From contig JAADGX010000132.1 of NCBI GenBank assembly GCA_013152135.1, positions 1 through 13,837 of the forward strand: DNA of 13,837 nt, given 5' to 3'. This document shows positions 1 through 7,048 of this stretch, piece after piece; the first letter of the stretch is position 1, and each line of letters starts with the position of its first letter. This DNA is from Chlorobiota bacterium. Its GTDB lineage: Bacteria > Bacteroidota > Ignavibacteria > SZUA-365 > JAADGX01. Both the position numbers and the translations under genes were made by a program. Under the pieces are notes generated by a model, which searched no databases, had not been told where the DNA came from, and saw only the letters and a program-made list of their open reading frames with translations.

Positions 1-1665
1 GTGCACGAGGATGAAGACGATCGCCATCAGGATGCCGACGATGATCAACGGCCACGCCATGTCGCCGCCGACGATACCTTTCGCGAGGATGGCCATGAGA
101 CTGGCCTGGGGAGCCGGGTACTGCTCGCCACCCAAACCGGTTCCTCCCTGGTTGATATCTCCCTGGTGAAGGATGAACAGCGGGTAAAACATGACAACGG
201 ACGCCAGGACCACGCCGAACAGGTCGCCGACCTGCATCTTCCACGGCGTACCGCCGAGAATATGCCCGACTTTCAGATCCTGGAGCATCTCGCCCGCCAC
301 CGCGGCCGCGACGCAAATTACGGCAGCCACTCCCAGTACGGCCGCTATCCCGGGCAATCCTTTCACTCCAAGTGCCACCATCAGGATTGCCGCCACGATC
401 AGCGTGGAGATCGTCAAACCGGAGATGGGGTTATTGCTTGAACCAATGAGACCGACGAGGTACCCCGAAACGGCGGCGAAGAAAAAGCCCGCAATCACCA
501 TCACGATAGTCGCCGTAAGGGCAGCGACAAAATCGCCCGCGAAATAGTAATAGATGAAAAACGTGGCAATGGACGCCAGGCCGATCCCGATGAACACCCA
601 CTTGAAGTGCATGTCTTTCTCGGTACGATCCTCGTCCTCTCCACCACCCGTGGAGGCTTTCTTCACGTCGCGGATGGCGCGTCCCAGTCCGGTAACCAGG
701 CTGTTGCGCATCTTGTACAAGGTGTACGCTGCGCTCATCAGCATTCCGCCGATGGCAATGGGACGAACGAGATTCTTCCAAACCTCGACCGCCGTTCCGA
801 TGAGGGATTGATCGGTGGTCGCGTTCCCACCGCTGCTCACGATGAAATCAGTAATCTGGGGACCGAGGAAATAGAGCAGGAGCGGTACAAACAATCCCCA
901 TGCGAGGAGCCCGCCGGAAAACGTCAGCGAGGCCAGCTCGGGCCCGATGATGTATCCCACGCCCATGTACGCGGGTGAAACACCCGGCGTGGAAATCAAG
1001 GCGCCACCGCCGGCGTTCACCGAACCGCTGCTGCCCAGCGCTACGCTCTTCTTCGTGAACGGGATGAATGCTTCCCCTTTACTTGCAAAGACCTTGAATT
1101 CTTTTAGAAACTGTATGAGGGCGCCGATGCCCATGGCGCCGAACAACCATTTTGCGCCGCTCTTCCCTGAACGCCCCGCCTTGTGGATCTCCGCTGCCGC
1201 CACGGATTCCGGAAACGGAAGTTCCTTGTCTTCCACCATGACGCGGCGCAGGATCGTCACGAAGAAAATACCGATGAACGACCCCACCAGCATAATGGCG
1301 GTGGCCTCCAGGTAGTGCCGTAACGACCAGAACTCGCCCTGCCAGACACCCGCGATCATGAACGCCGGAATGGTGAAAATCGCGCCCGCGGCGATGGACT
1401 CGCCGATGGAGCCGACCGTCCTGGTGATATTTTCTTCCAGTATGGAACCTTTGAAAACACGCAACAGGGCCATACCTATAACCGCCGCCGGGTACGTGGC
1501 GGCGATGGTCATTCCCGCTTTCAAGCCGAGATAGGCGTTGGCGGCCCCGAGGACCACTGCGAGAATCAGACCAATGATCAACGCCCGAATAGTGAATTCG
1601 GACATGTCAGAATCTGCCGGAACAAACGGCACGTGCTTGCCCGACGAAGGTCTACCATCAGCCAT
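1..1665 (-). CDS. OPT family oligopeptide transporter, C-terminus cut by window edge
   Basis: This is a polytopic inner-membrane transporter of the oligopeptide transporter (OPT/YSL) superfamily, which imports small peptides or metal-chelate complexes by cation coupling. The visible 555 residues are open across the whole stretch. They start with a hydrophilic N-terminus (MADGRPSSGKHVPF), then a first membrane segment near residues 25-50 ending in NAYLGLKAGMTIAATYPAA, typical of bacterial OPT proteins. Many further hydrophobic segments follow. A conserved SSNNPISGLTIS motif lies near residues 400-415, matching the NPxSG signature of the family. Bacterial members usually run to roughly 600-700 residues, so the final membrane segments lie outside the window. 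The ATG at 1665 is preceded by GAGGAG about 6 nt upstream. Its substrate cannot be read from sequence. The gene appears to be its own transcription unit, 308 bases downstream of the secreted-protein gene. The family call is firm; peptide versus siderophore or metal substrate is open. Confidence 0.93.
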   Translation of the reverse strand, partial: MADGRPSSGKHVPFVPADSDMSEFTIRALIIGLILAVVLGAANAYLGLKAGMTIAATYPAAVIGMALLRVFKGSILEENITRTVGSIGESIAAGAIFTIPAFMIAGVWQGEFWSLRHYLEATAIMLVGSFIGIFFVTILRRVMVEDKELPFPESVAAAEIHKAGRSGKSGAKWLFGAMGIGALIQFLKEFKVFASKGEAFIPFTKKSVALGSSGSVNAGGGALISTPGVSPAYMGVGYIIGPELASLTFSGGLLAWGLFVPLLLYFLGPQITDFIVSSGGNATTDQSLIGTAVEVWKNLVRPIAIGGMLMSAAYTLYKMRNSLVTGLGRAIRDVKKASTGGGEDEDRTEKDMHFKWVFIGIGLASIATFFIYYYFAGDFVAALTATIVMVIAGFFFAAVSGYLVGLIGSSNNPISGLTISTLIVAAILMVALGVKGLPGIAAVLGVAAVICVAAAVAGEMLQDLKVGHILGGTPWKMQVGDLFGVVLASVVMFYPLFILHQGDINQGGTGLGGEQYPAPQASLMAILAKGIVGGDMAWPLIIVGILMAIVFILVH

Positions 1666-1973
1666 AGACAACTCCTCGAATGAGAGTGGTTGATAATTTT
1701 ATTAAAGAACGGTATTGCTCAAACAGTGAACGCTCTGCGCCGGGTGGCACAACCAGGACTTCCGAAAGAAGGGATTTCAGTAATGATTGGTGAAGCAAAT
1801 GTTCAGGTTCCTGGAAGGAATGATTTGGTTATTGTTTCCGCACACCTGTATCGTGCGATCTAAACCCAAATCAGCGGGCTGAGAAAAAAGTAACACGACA
1901 GGGGCACAAATGCAAAACAACCGCGCTGCAAGCGAAGTTGCCGGCGAACGGCAATCGCGGCGCGATGCGAAAG
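1666..1973. other. Intergenic region upstream of the OPT gene
   Basis: No coding region is supported here. It must carry the leader and promoter of the OPT gene on the minus strand, but no convincing -35/-10 pair was found. An AT-rich patch around 1690-1705 contains TAAAAT after TTGAGC with a short 15-nt spacer, which is only suggestive. A small perfect hairpin (TTGCCG, 5-nt loop, CGGCAA) lies at 1938-1954, about 20 nt past the stop of the upstream minus-strand gene. It lacks a T-run, so it is at best a weak terminator or an mRNA 3' end structure. Confidence 0.5.
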
Positions 1974-4496
1974 TTATCGGGCCAGCGTCATCCTCCCGGT
2001 TGCCGAGAACGCGCCTGCTTCAAGACGATACATGTAAACTCCCGAGGGAAGCGACCAACCCAGGAACCTCGCTTCGTGTCGCCCCGCCTCCATCCGGCGA
2101 TCGATGACCGTCGCGACGCGCTTCCCGAACAAGTCGAATACTTCCAGCTTCACGTGCGCGGGTTCGGGCAGGTCGAAGGGAATCACGGTCAGCGCCGTGT
2201 TGGCCAGCGTGTGCTCGCCAAAGGGATTCGGATAGTTCCGGCCCAGCGAGAAACGCGGAACGCGGCCCGTCACGTTGACAAAAAAAGAATATTCGTACGA
2301 TCCGTCAAAATCTACCTGGCGAAGGCGGTAGGAGACCTGCTTGCCGCTTCCGAGGACGGCGGCGGCCCCTGCGTCCCGGAACGAATACTGCGACGTTTCA
2401 GATGTCGTGCCGTTGCCTTGAACGAAACCGATTTCCTCCAATTGCCCGTTCGTCTTGCGCTCGATGAAGAAGCCTGCGTTGTTCGTCTCCGACTCGGTGG
2501 TCCATCGAAGCAGAACTTCATCGTCCGTTGCGAAAGCGGTAAACGCCACGAGTTCTACCGGCATGGTGGGACTGGCGAGGATCTGCGCGCTGTCGATGGC
2601 CGTGGTCTGCCCCATCTTGTTGCCGAAGCCCGGCGTTCCGGGACCGAACTGCACGCCGAACGTGTTGTTCGGGCTCCCGTCCGGAATCCAGGCCGCATGG
2701 GAAAAGCCCGGTCCGGGATTAAGATCGGATTTCTCCGGAAACGAGTAACTGGCGCGGGCCCGTACGCGGTAATACCCGGCGTTGTTCGAGCCCGTGGCCG
2801 CCCAAAAACGCCTCCGCGCTTGTCCCAGGTCCGTCCCGACCACCGAAACCCTCCCGGAATCCAGGAGAACGTTGGAACTGTCGAACCGCCCACCCATGCG
2901 CTGGCTGAACGGACTCAACTCCAGTTTGAACCGCTCGTTGTTGTCAACCGCGTTGCCGAAATCATCGGTCACGATCACGGTGACGTCAACCGACTGCCCG
3001 ACCAGGAACTTGTTGGCCCCGAAGGCGACACCGACCCTGCGCGGAATATTGGGACGAACGACGATCTTGGTTCCGCTGGCGGGGGGGTTGCCCCCGAAAG
3101 CGGTCCGGGGAGGCTCAACCACGACGCCGCCTCTCAGGCTGGTGCGTGGAAAGCCGCCGCTCGTATCGCCGACAGCCTGCAGCGAGCGTGGTATTCCGCC
3201 CTGGTCATAATACGACACGCTGGCCTTGGCCAGGATGCGAACGTGATCCTCCGGCTTGGTTGCCCCGTTATCGTAATCGGCGTGTGTATAATTCAATCTC
3301 CGGTACACGACTTGCCCGACTTGTCGCAACATGTCTCCTATCCCACTCCGGTTCTTCAGGTAAATCGTTCGATCCACGGGTGAAGAACCGAAATCGTCGT
3401 AGGCCAACGCAACGAGGTTCGGCGTGGTAACCTTGTCCCAGGTTCGGTTTCCGTATTCATCGAGGAAACGCAGCGTATCGACGGCGCTGGTGACGAACTC
3501 CGGATCACCGGCGAGGTGCGCAAGGTTCGCCACGACGCGGTACGGGGGTATCAGTCCGGCTACCGGATTGTTGTAAAAGCCCCCGCCCGTCATGGGTTTC
3601 AGAACGTGGTACAGGTCGCCGGTAATCAATCCTCCGTCAACGCGCATGCCCCAGTCCGGGTTCGGTCCACCCGTGACGGGATGGGGATTCGTGGGACGAT
3701 ACGAGGAAGCGGTGGGTGTTTCCGGCAGGTTGTCGCCGAGGAAATCCCGCCCGCGGCTGTAATCGCCGAATGAACCGATGAATTCCCCGGCGTCCACGAT
3801 CGTAGCGGAATCCTTGACCCAAACGAGCATCCTCGTCGTGCCGGGAAGCAAGCGGACGATAGCGAGATCGGTTGAACCGATGACGGTGCCGTTCGAGCCC
3901 CGCAAGTGATATGCCCGCAGAGTATCCTTTGTCGTGTCCGGAGGAACGGCGAGGTGCGTGAGATGACCGATATTCGGCTTGAAGAAAATCCGTTTCAGCG
4001 ATACCCGGTCCGACCCCGAAGACGGGGTCGTTACCTGGAAACTGAAGACCTGGAGAATGGTGCCGGGACCGGAGTGAAACGGCGACGAGGTGGCGATGGC
4101 ACCTGCGGGCCTGAAGAACGGTTTCAAACCGAGCACCTTGTTCCCGGCAGGGCCGGTGTAGTTGTACGCCTGGCGCCGCAGAGACATCGACGTCGGTGAA
4201 CTGACGTACGCGATGATGGAATCCGAGAATCCGCTGCTGAAGCTGTTCACGATGCGGAACCGGTTCTGGACAAATGTCACGACCACGGAATCCCGGTTCA
4301 TGAAATCGATGGTGAGACCGGCATTGTCCGCAAGCGTCAGCGTATCGGATATGAATTCCACGGAATCTGCTGTCTGTTCAATTGTCCGGGTGATGTTGAA
4401 AAAATCACCGACCACGGTTTTTATCTGCGCGTACGATGTGTTCACGCCCACGAAAGCCAGCGATACTATCCACAAGACGTTACGAATATTCAACAT
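1974..4496 (-). CDS. Secreted protein with C-terminal T9SS type A sorting domain
   Basis: This 840-residue protein is predicted to be exported by Sec and then delivered across the outer membrane by the type IX secretion system. Residues 1-23 form a signal peptide ending in SYAQ. Residues about 24-470 are beta-rich and not recognised. Residues about 480-590 look like an Ig-like fold (VGQSVDVTVIVTDDFGNAVD). Residues about 645-748 match the FnIII-like segment common in FCB surface proteins (MPVELVAFTAF, ESETNNAGFFIERK, SYRLRQVDFDGSYEYS). Residues 749-840 are a textbook sorting domain: NYPNPF, then VFDLFGKRVATVID, then SGVYMYRLEAG. The ATG at 4496 has GGAG 6 nt upstream. No catalytic motif was seen in the unknown N-terminal half, so an adhesive or structural surface role is only a guess. 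Sorting-domain cleavage and anchoring are known for the family; the specific function of this protein is unknown. Confidence 0.9.
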   Translation of the reverse strand: MLNIRNVLWIVSLAFVGVNTSYAQIKTVVGDFFNITRTIEQTADSVEFISDTLTLADNAGLTIDFMNRDSVVVTFVQNRFRIVNSFSSGFSDSIIAYVSSPTSMSLRRQAYNYTGPAGNKVLGLKPFFRPAGAIATSSPFHSGPGTILQVFSFQVTTPSSGSDRVSLKRIFFKPNIGHLTHLAVPPDTTKDTLRAYHLRGSNGTVIGSTDLAIVRLLPGTTRMLVWVKDSATIVDAGEFIGSFGDYSRGRDFLGDNLPETPTASSYRPTNPHPVTGGPNPDWGMRVDGGLITGDLYHVLKPMTGGGFYNNPVAGLIPPYRVVANLAHLAGDPEFVTSAVDTLRFLDEYGNRTWDKVTTPNLVALAYDDFGSSPVDRTIYLKNRSGIGDMLRQVGQVVYRRLNYTHADYDNGATKPEDHVRILAKASVSYYDQGGIPRSLQAVGDTSGGFPRTSLRGGVVVEPPRTAFGGNPPASGTKIVVRPNIPRRVGVAFGANKFLVGQSVDVTVIVTDDFGNAVDNNERFKLELSPFSQRMGGRFDSSNVLLDSGRVSVVGTDLGQARRRFWAATGSNNAGYYRVRARASYSFPEKSDLNPGPGFSHAAWIPDGSPNNTFGVQFGPGTPGFGNKMGQTTAIDSAQILASPTMPVELVAFTAFATDDEVLLRWTTESETNNAGFFIERKTNGQLEEIGFVQGNGTTSETSQYSFRDAGAAAVLGSGKQVSYRLRQVDFDGSYEYSFFVNVTGRVPRFSLGRNYPNPFGEHTLANTALTVIPFDLPEPAHVKLEVFDLFGKRVATVIDRRMEAGRHEARFLGWSLPSGVYMYRLEAGAFSATGRMTLAR

Positions 4497-4542
4497 GGAT
4501 CACTCCGGTACTCTGTTTGTGGGTTTCCTTCAAACGAAATGT

Positions 4543-4571
4543 AATATAGAGATGAACACAGATGGCTGCAA
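4543..4571 (-). promoter_or_regulatory. Candidate promoter of the T9SS-sorted protein gene
   Basis: Reading the minus strand, TTGCAG (4571-4566) is followed after exactly 17 nt by TATATT (4548-4543). That gives a sigma-70-like pair with a good -10 and a weak -35. Transcription would begin near 4536 and leave a leader of about 40 nt with a GGAG ribosome site. The spacing is right, but the -35 matches the consensus at only half its positions. Confidence 0.35.
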
Positions 4572-4572
4572 G

Positions 4573-4617
4573 CTTCCATGTGCGTGTTCCGCACGTGGAA
4601 GAAGTGATCTCTTCTTC
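4573..4617. repeat. Two overlapping hairpins between the hemerythrin-like and T9SS-sorted genes
   Basis: CTTCCATGTGCG (4573-4584) and CGCACGTGGAAG (4590-4601) form a 12-bp stem with one G-T wobble and a 5-nt loop. A second stem, GAAGAAG (4598-4604) with CTTCTTC (4611-4617), shares bases 4598-4601 with the first, so only one can form at a time. The element lies about 80 nt downstream of the hemerythrin-like stop and directly abuts the candidate promoter of the next gene. There is no T-run after the stem on either strand, so a simple intrinsic terminator is not clearly supported. It may be an mRNA end structure or a protein-binding site. Confidence 0.5.
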
Positions 4618-4680
4618 GACATCAGCTCCATTCCAATGGGACCGTGGCCTGACGACCACGTTCAAGCCAGCGGAAGATAA

Positions 4681-5199
4681 CTACAGCGAAGCGAGCGCCC
4701 TTTCAATTTTCGCGAATCCATCTTCCGTCAAAACCTCCGCGGCCCGGCTGTAAATGCCCTTCTCTTCCTTCATGAAATGAGCGAGAAACTCGGCCTGGAC
4801 GATCCTGAGCTTGGTGACCATGAGGTCCAGGCGCTCCGGCGAGGGGGTGGTGCCGGAACCGATCGATGCGCACATGCCCGTCAACGTTGCGAGGGCTTTT
4901 TCCAGGTGAACGTGCTCGGCCTCCAGGACTTCGAAAATGGTGTTACCCGGTTCGTCCCCAGCCGAAAGCACCGCCCTCAAAACAGGAAACACGCCTTCTT
5001 CCTCTTTTCGCACGTGCCTCCCGACGAGCCCGTCGATTTCATGGAGGCGCTTTCCCAGCGAGACCGCTGTTTCCGGAGCGGCTTCAGGCCCCTGTTCTCC
5101 GGCTTTCATACCGGTTGCGACCAATGCCGCAAAAGCGGAACGAAGATCGTCGTGATCCCGGATTATTTCACGAAAAACTGATGGTAATTCATTTATCAT
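4681..5199 (-). CDS. Hemerythrin HHE-domain protein
   Basis: This is a soluble 172-residue four-helix-bundle protein of the hemerythrin-like HHE family, expected to bind a non-heme di-iron centre. Visible ligand candidates are H16 (RDHDDL), H53, H62 with E66 (HVRKE), H96 and H98 (EHVHLEK), and H141 with E145 (HFMKE). These make two H...HxxxE half-motifs, as in the family. Such proteins bind oxygen or nitric oxide, or act in iron-sulfur repair and iron handling; which applies here cannot be told. It has no signal peptide and is predicted to be cytoplasmic. The ATG at 5199 overlaps the end of the thioredoxin-like gene by 11 nt and has AGGA upstream, so it is probably translated by coupling. It is the last gene of the mrp-nfu-nadK run. 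Confidence 0.9.
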   Translation of the reverse strand: MINELPSVFREIIRDHDDLRSAFAALVATGMKAGEQGPEAAPETAVSLGKRLHEIDGLVGRHVRKEEEGVFPVLRAVLSAGDEPGNTIFEVLEAEHVHLEKALATLTGMCASIGSGTTPSPERLDLMVTKLRIVQAEFLAHFMKEEKGIYSRAAEVLTEDGFAKIERALASL

Positions 5200-5797
5200 G
5201 GCTGTTGTTTCCTAACAGGTTCAGCATGTCCCGTTCAAGCGATTCGTGGGGCGTTTCGACTATGCGCCCAATCTCCGCGCCGTTGCGGAAGAAAATGAAC
5301 GTCGGTACACGTTCGACCCGGAATATCATTGAGCTGCCGTCAAGAGAAAACTTTTGCCGATCCACACCGATCATCGTGACGATGGAATCCGGAAGTCCTG
5401 CTTCTCTCAGCACCTTGAAGAATCCCGGCACTTCCCGCTTGCTGTCCGAACACCAGGTGCCGAGGAAGCACTTCACTTTAACACCCGCGAAGACGCCGGG
5501 AAGGCGCGAGACTGTTTCTGCATCCGGGTTGTACGCGTTGAAATTACGGTCGAACCAGTCGTCATCCAACCGCTTGAGATCATCGACACTGATAGCGCCC
5601 ATTAGAGTTTCGTCGATGACGGCTGGTGTGGCCGCGGTCCCGGAATCGGCAGAGGATGAAGCGCCGCTCCCGCCTGCACGTATCGCTTCCGCTCCACGAC
5701 TCGCATCGACTCCGCGGGTAACGCCCCCGGTCGAAGAACATCCCGCGGCCAGGAGGATTGCGCACGCCAGGATGAAGTATATCGGAGCGTTTTTCAC
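5189..5797 (-). CDS. Thioredoxin-fold lipoprotein with a WCxxS active-site motif
   Basis: This 202-residue protein starts with a short lipoprotein signal (MKNAPIYFIL) and a lipobox LAAGC with the lipidated cysteine at residue 20. A Ser/Gly/Ala-rich linker (about 21-60) leads to a thioredoxin-like domain. Its active site is GTWCSDS (C116, S119), so the usual second, resolving cysteine is serine. The cis-proline is in VPTFIFF (P165). An extra cysteine, C110, lies six residues before C116. I chose GTG at 5797 because it overlaps the nadK stop as GTGA and puts the basic residue and hydrophobic core right at the start. Another GTG at 5827 would add ten residues and overlap nadK by 34 nt. The domain faces the periplasm and may be tethered to a membrane. 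A single nucleophilic cysteine suggests a monothiol or structural role, or disulfide exchange through C110. Confidence 0.85.
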   Translation of the reverse strand: MKNAPIYFILACAILLAAGCSSTGGVTRGVDASRGAEAIRAGGSGASSSADSGTAATPAVIDETLMGAISVDDLKRLDDDWFDRNFNAYNPDAETVSRLPGVFAGVKVKCFLGTWCSDSKREVPGFFKVLREAGLPDSIVTMIGVDRQKFSLDGSSMIFRVERVPTFIFFRNGAEIGRIVETPHESLERDMLNLLGNNSHDK

Positions 5798-6696
5798 TGC
5801 GGCGAATCCCGGTTGTCCTTGCCCCACATCAGTTTTGTCCTGAGCGTATCGAAGTAGTTGCTTCCCATCAGCTTTATCAGCTTTACCGTGTGGGAGGCTT
5901 TCTGCACCGTGATTTCTATCACCTCGTCCGAACTGTCGCGGATCTGGCCGTCGGCGGTTACGAGCACGTAGCCTTCCGGCGTGGACGCCTGGATGTGAAT
6001 GATCGACGCGTTGGGCACCACGATAGGCCGGATGGTGAGCGTGTGCGCCCCGATGGGACTGATTGTTATCGCTTCCGTGTGCGGCACTACTATCGGACCG
6101 CCTACCGCCAGGGAGTACGCAGTGGAACCAGTGGGCGTGGCAATGATAATACCGTCGGCATGGAACGACGCCAACAAATTGTCATTGAGATTCACTGTAA
6201 GCCGGATGACGCGCGCTGTTCCACTCTTGGCCACCACGACATCATTCAAAGCGGTAAATTCCTCCCCGCTGGAGATGGTCTTCCCCACCAGGACCATACG
6301 CTGTTCCACCGTGTAGTTTCCGGACCGGATCATCTCCACGCTTTCGATGACGTCCGAAGGTGAAACGTCGGCCAGAAAACCGAGCTTTCCGAGGTTCACG
6401 CCCAGCACGGGAGGAAAGTGTGTTTTCAAGACGTGGGTTGCCGTCAGCAACGTTCCGTCGCCGCCGAACGTTACCAGCACATCGCAGTGTTCGGGGATTT
6501 GTTCACGCGGGACGACGTTTTCCGGCGGGATGCGCTCGCAATCTTCAGCGGGAAGGATGTCGAAAAGCTCCTTTTCCACCATGAACGGAATTCCCTTTTC
6601 CAGAAAATACCGCACGAGAATGCAGACGTTCGGTACTACCTTGGACTTCAACGGATTCCCAAGAATCCCGAATCGTAAATGTGTCGCGGAGGTCAT
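5794..6696 (-). CDS. nadK: NAD kinase
   Basis: This enzyme phosphorylates NAD to NADP using ATP or polyphosphate, the only known route to NADP in most bacteria. It is cytoplasmic, and its 300 residues match the usual length. Diagnostic motifs are all present: the GGDGT ATP/NAD motif at residues 78-82, NLGKLGFLAD at 101-110, the LND motif near 150, and DGIIIATPTGSTAYSLAVGG at 181-200. HTLTIRPIVV (218-227) and the late DGQ (249-251) follow. The ATG at 6696 is preceded by a weak GGGAAA. Its stop overlaps the GTG of the thioredoxin-like lipoprotein gene by 4 nt, and it lies 91 nt after nfu. The identification is very secure. Confidence 0.97.
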   Translation of the reverse strand: MTSATHLRFGILGNPLKSKVVPNVCILVRYFLEKGIPFMVEKELFDILPAEDCERIPPENVVPREQIPEHCDVLVTFGGDGTLLTATHVLKTHFPPVLGVNLGKLGFLADVSPSDVIESVEMIRSGNYTVEQRMVLVGKTISSGEEFTALNDVVVAKSGTARVIRLTVNLNDNLLASFHADGIIIATPTGSTAYSLAVGGPIVVPHTEAITISPIGAHTLTIRPIVVPNASIIHIQASTPEGYVLVTADGQIRDSSDEVIEITVQKASHTVKLIKLMGSNYFDTLRTKLMWGKDNRDSPQ

Positions 6697-6787
6697 AATT
6701 TTTTCCCGGTGAATGGCGAATACAACAAGGGCTTCCTGAATTCCCCGTAGAACTCAACATCACGTCGGCGCTTTCCCGCGCCACCGG

Positions 6788-7027
6788 TCAGGGGACGGCT
6801 TCGATGCGCCGGATCCCCTGGACCTGGCTCAACACTGCTTTTTCCACTCCCGCCCTCAGGGTCATGATGGACAGAGAGCACCGGGCGCATTCCCCCAGGA
6901 ACCGGACGTCGGCGATTCCATCTTCGCCGACCCTGACCAGTTCGATATCTCCGTTATCCTTGCGGAGATACGGCCTGATGCTTTCCAGGACCAGTTCTAT
7001 TTTTTCTCGCTTGCTCTCGATATCCAT
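6788..7027 (-). CDS. NifU C-terminal domain (Nfu-type) Fe-S cluster protein
   Basis: This is a stand-alone Nfu domain of 79 residues, which carries or assembles iron-sulfur clusters and passes them to target proteins in the cytoplasm. Visible family features are the N-terminal helix (IELVLESIRPYLRKDNGDIE), the strand region VRVGEDGIADVRFLG, and the cluster-binding CxxC as ECARC (C47, C50). SLSIMTLRAGVEKAVL follows the CxxC. Most relatives have a CxxCP motif; here a serine follows the second cysteine, a modest variation. The ATG at 7027 begins a protein that aligns naturally with family starts, although no clear Shine-Dalgarno is seen. It lies 21 nt after the Mrp stop, so the two are probably co-transcribed and may work on the same cluster-transfer step. 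A 5-bp GC hairpin at 6767-6782 sits just past its stop. Confidence 0.93.
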   Translation of the reverse strand: MDIESKREKIELVLESIRPYLRKDNGDIELVRVGEDGIADVRFLGECARCSLSIMTLRAGVEKAVLSQVQGIRRIEAVP

Positions 7028-7048
7028 GAGCGGGGATGTCGCGTGTCG

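Noticed and set aside
1938..3383. A 481-codon open stretch on the plus strand opposite the T9SS-sorted gene
   Set aside because: The minus-strand frame has a signal peptide, recognisable domains and a ribosome site. The plus-strand reading is Arg/Pro/Val-rich, has no recognisable domain, and is a by-product of GC-rich codon use.
4866..5843. A 325-codon plus-strand open stretch over the hemerythrin-like and thioredoxin-like genes
   Set aside because: It is antisense to two genes with clear family motifs and has no recognisable domain.
6697..6787. A small gene between nfu and nadK
   Set aside because: The open stretch beginning at 6784 has no ribosome site, runs into nadK in another frame and shows no recognisable protein. 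Only a 5-bp hairpin at 6767-6782 is notable.
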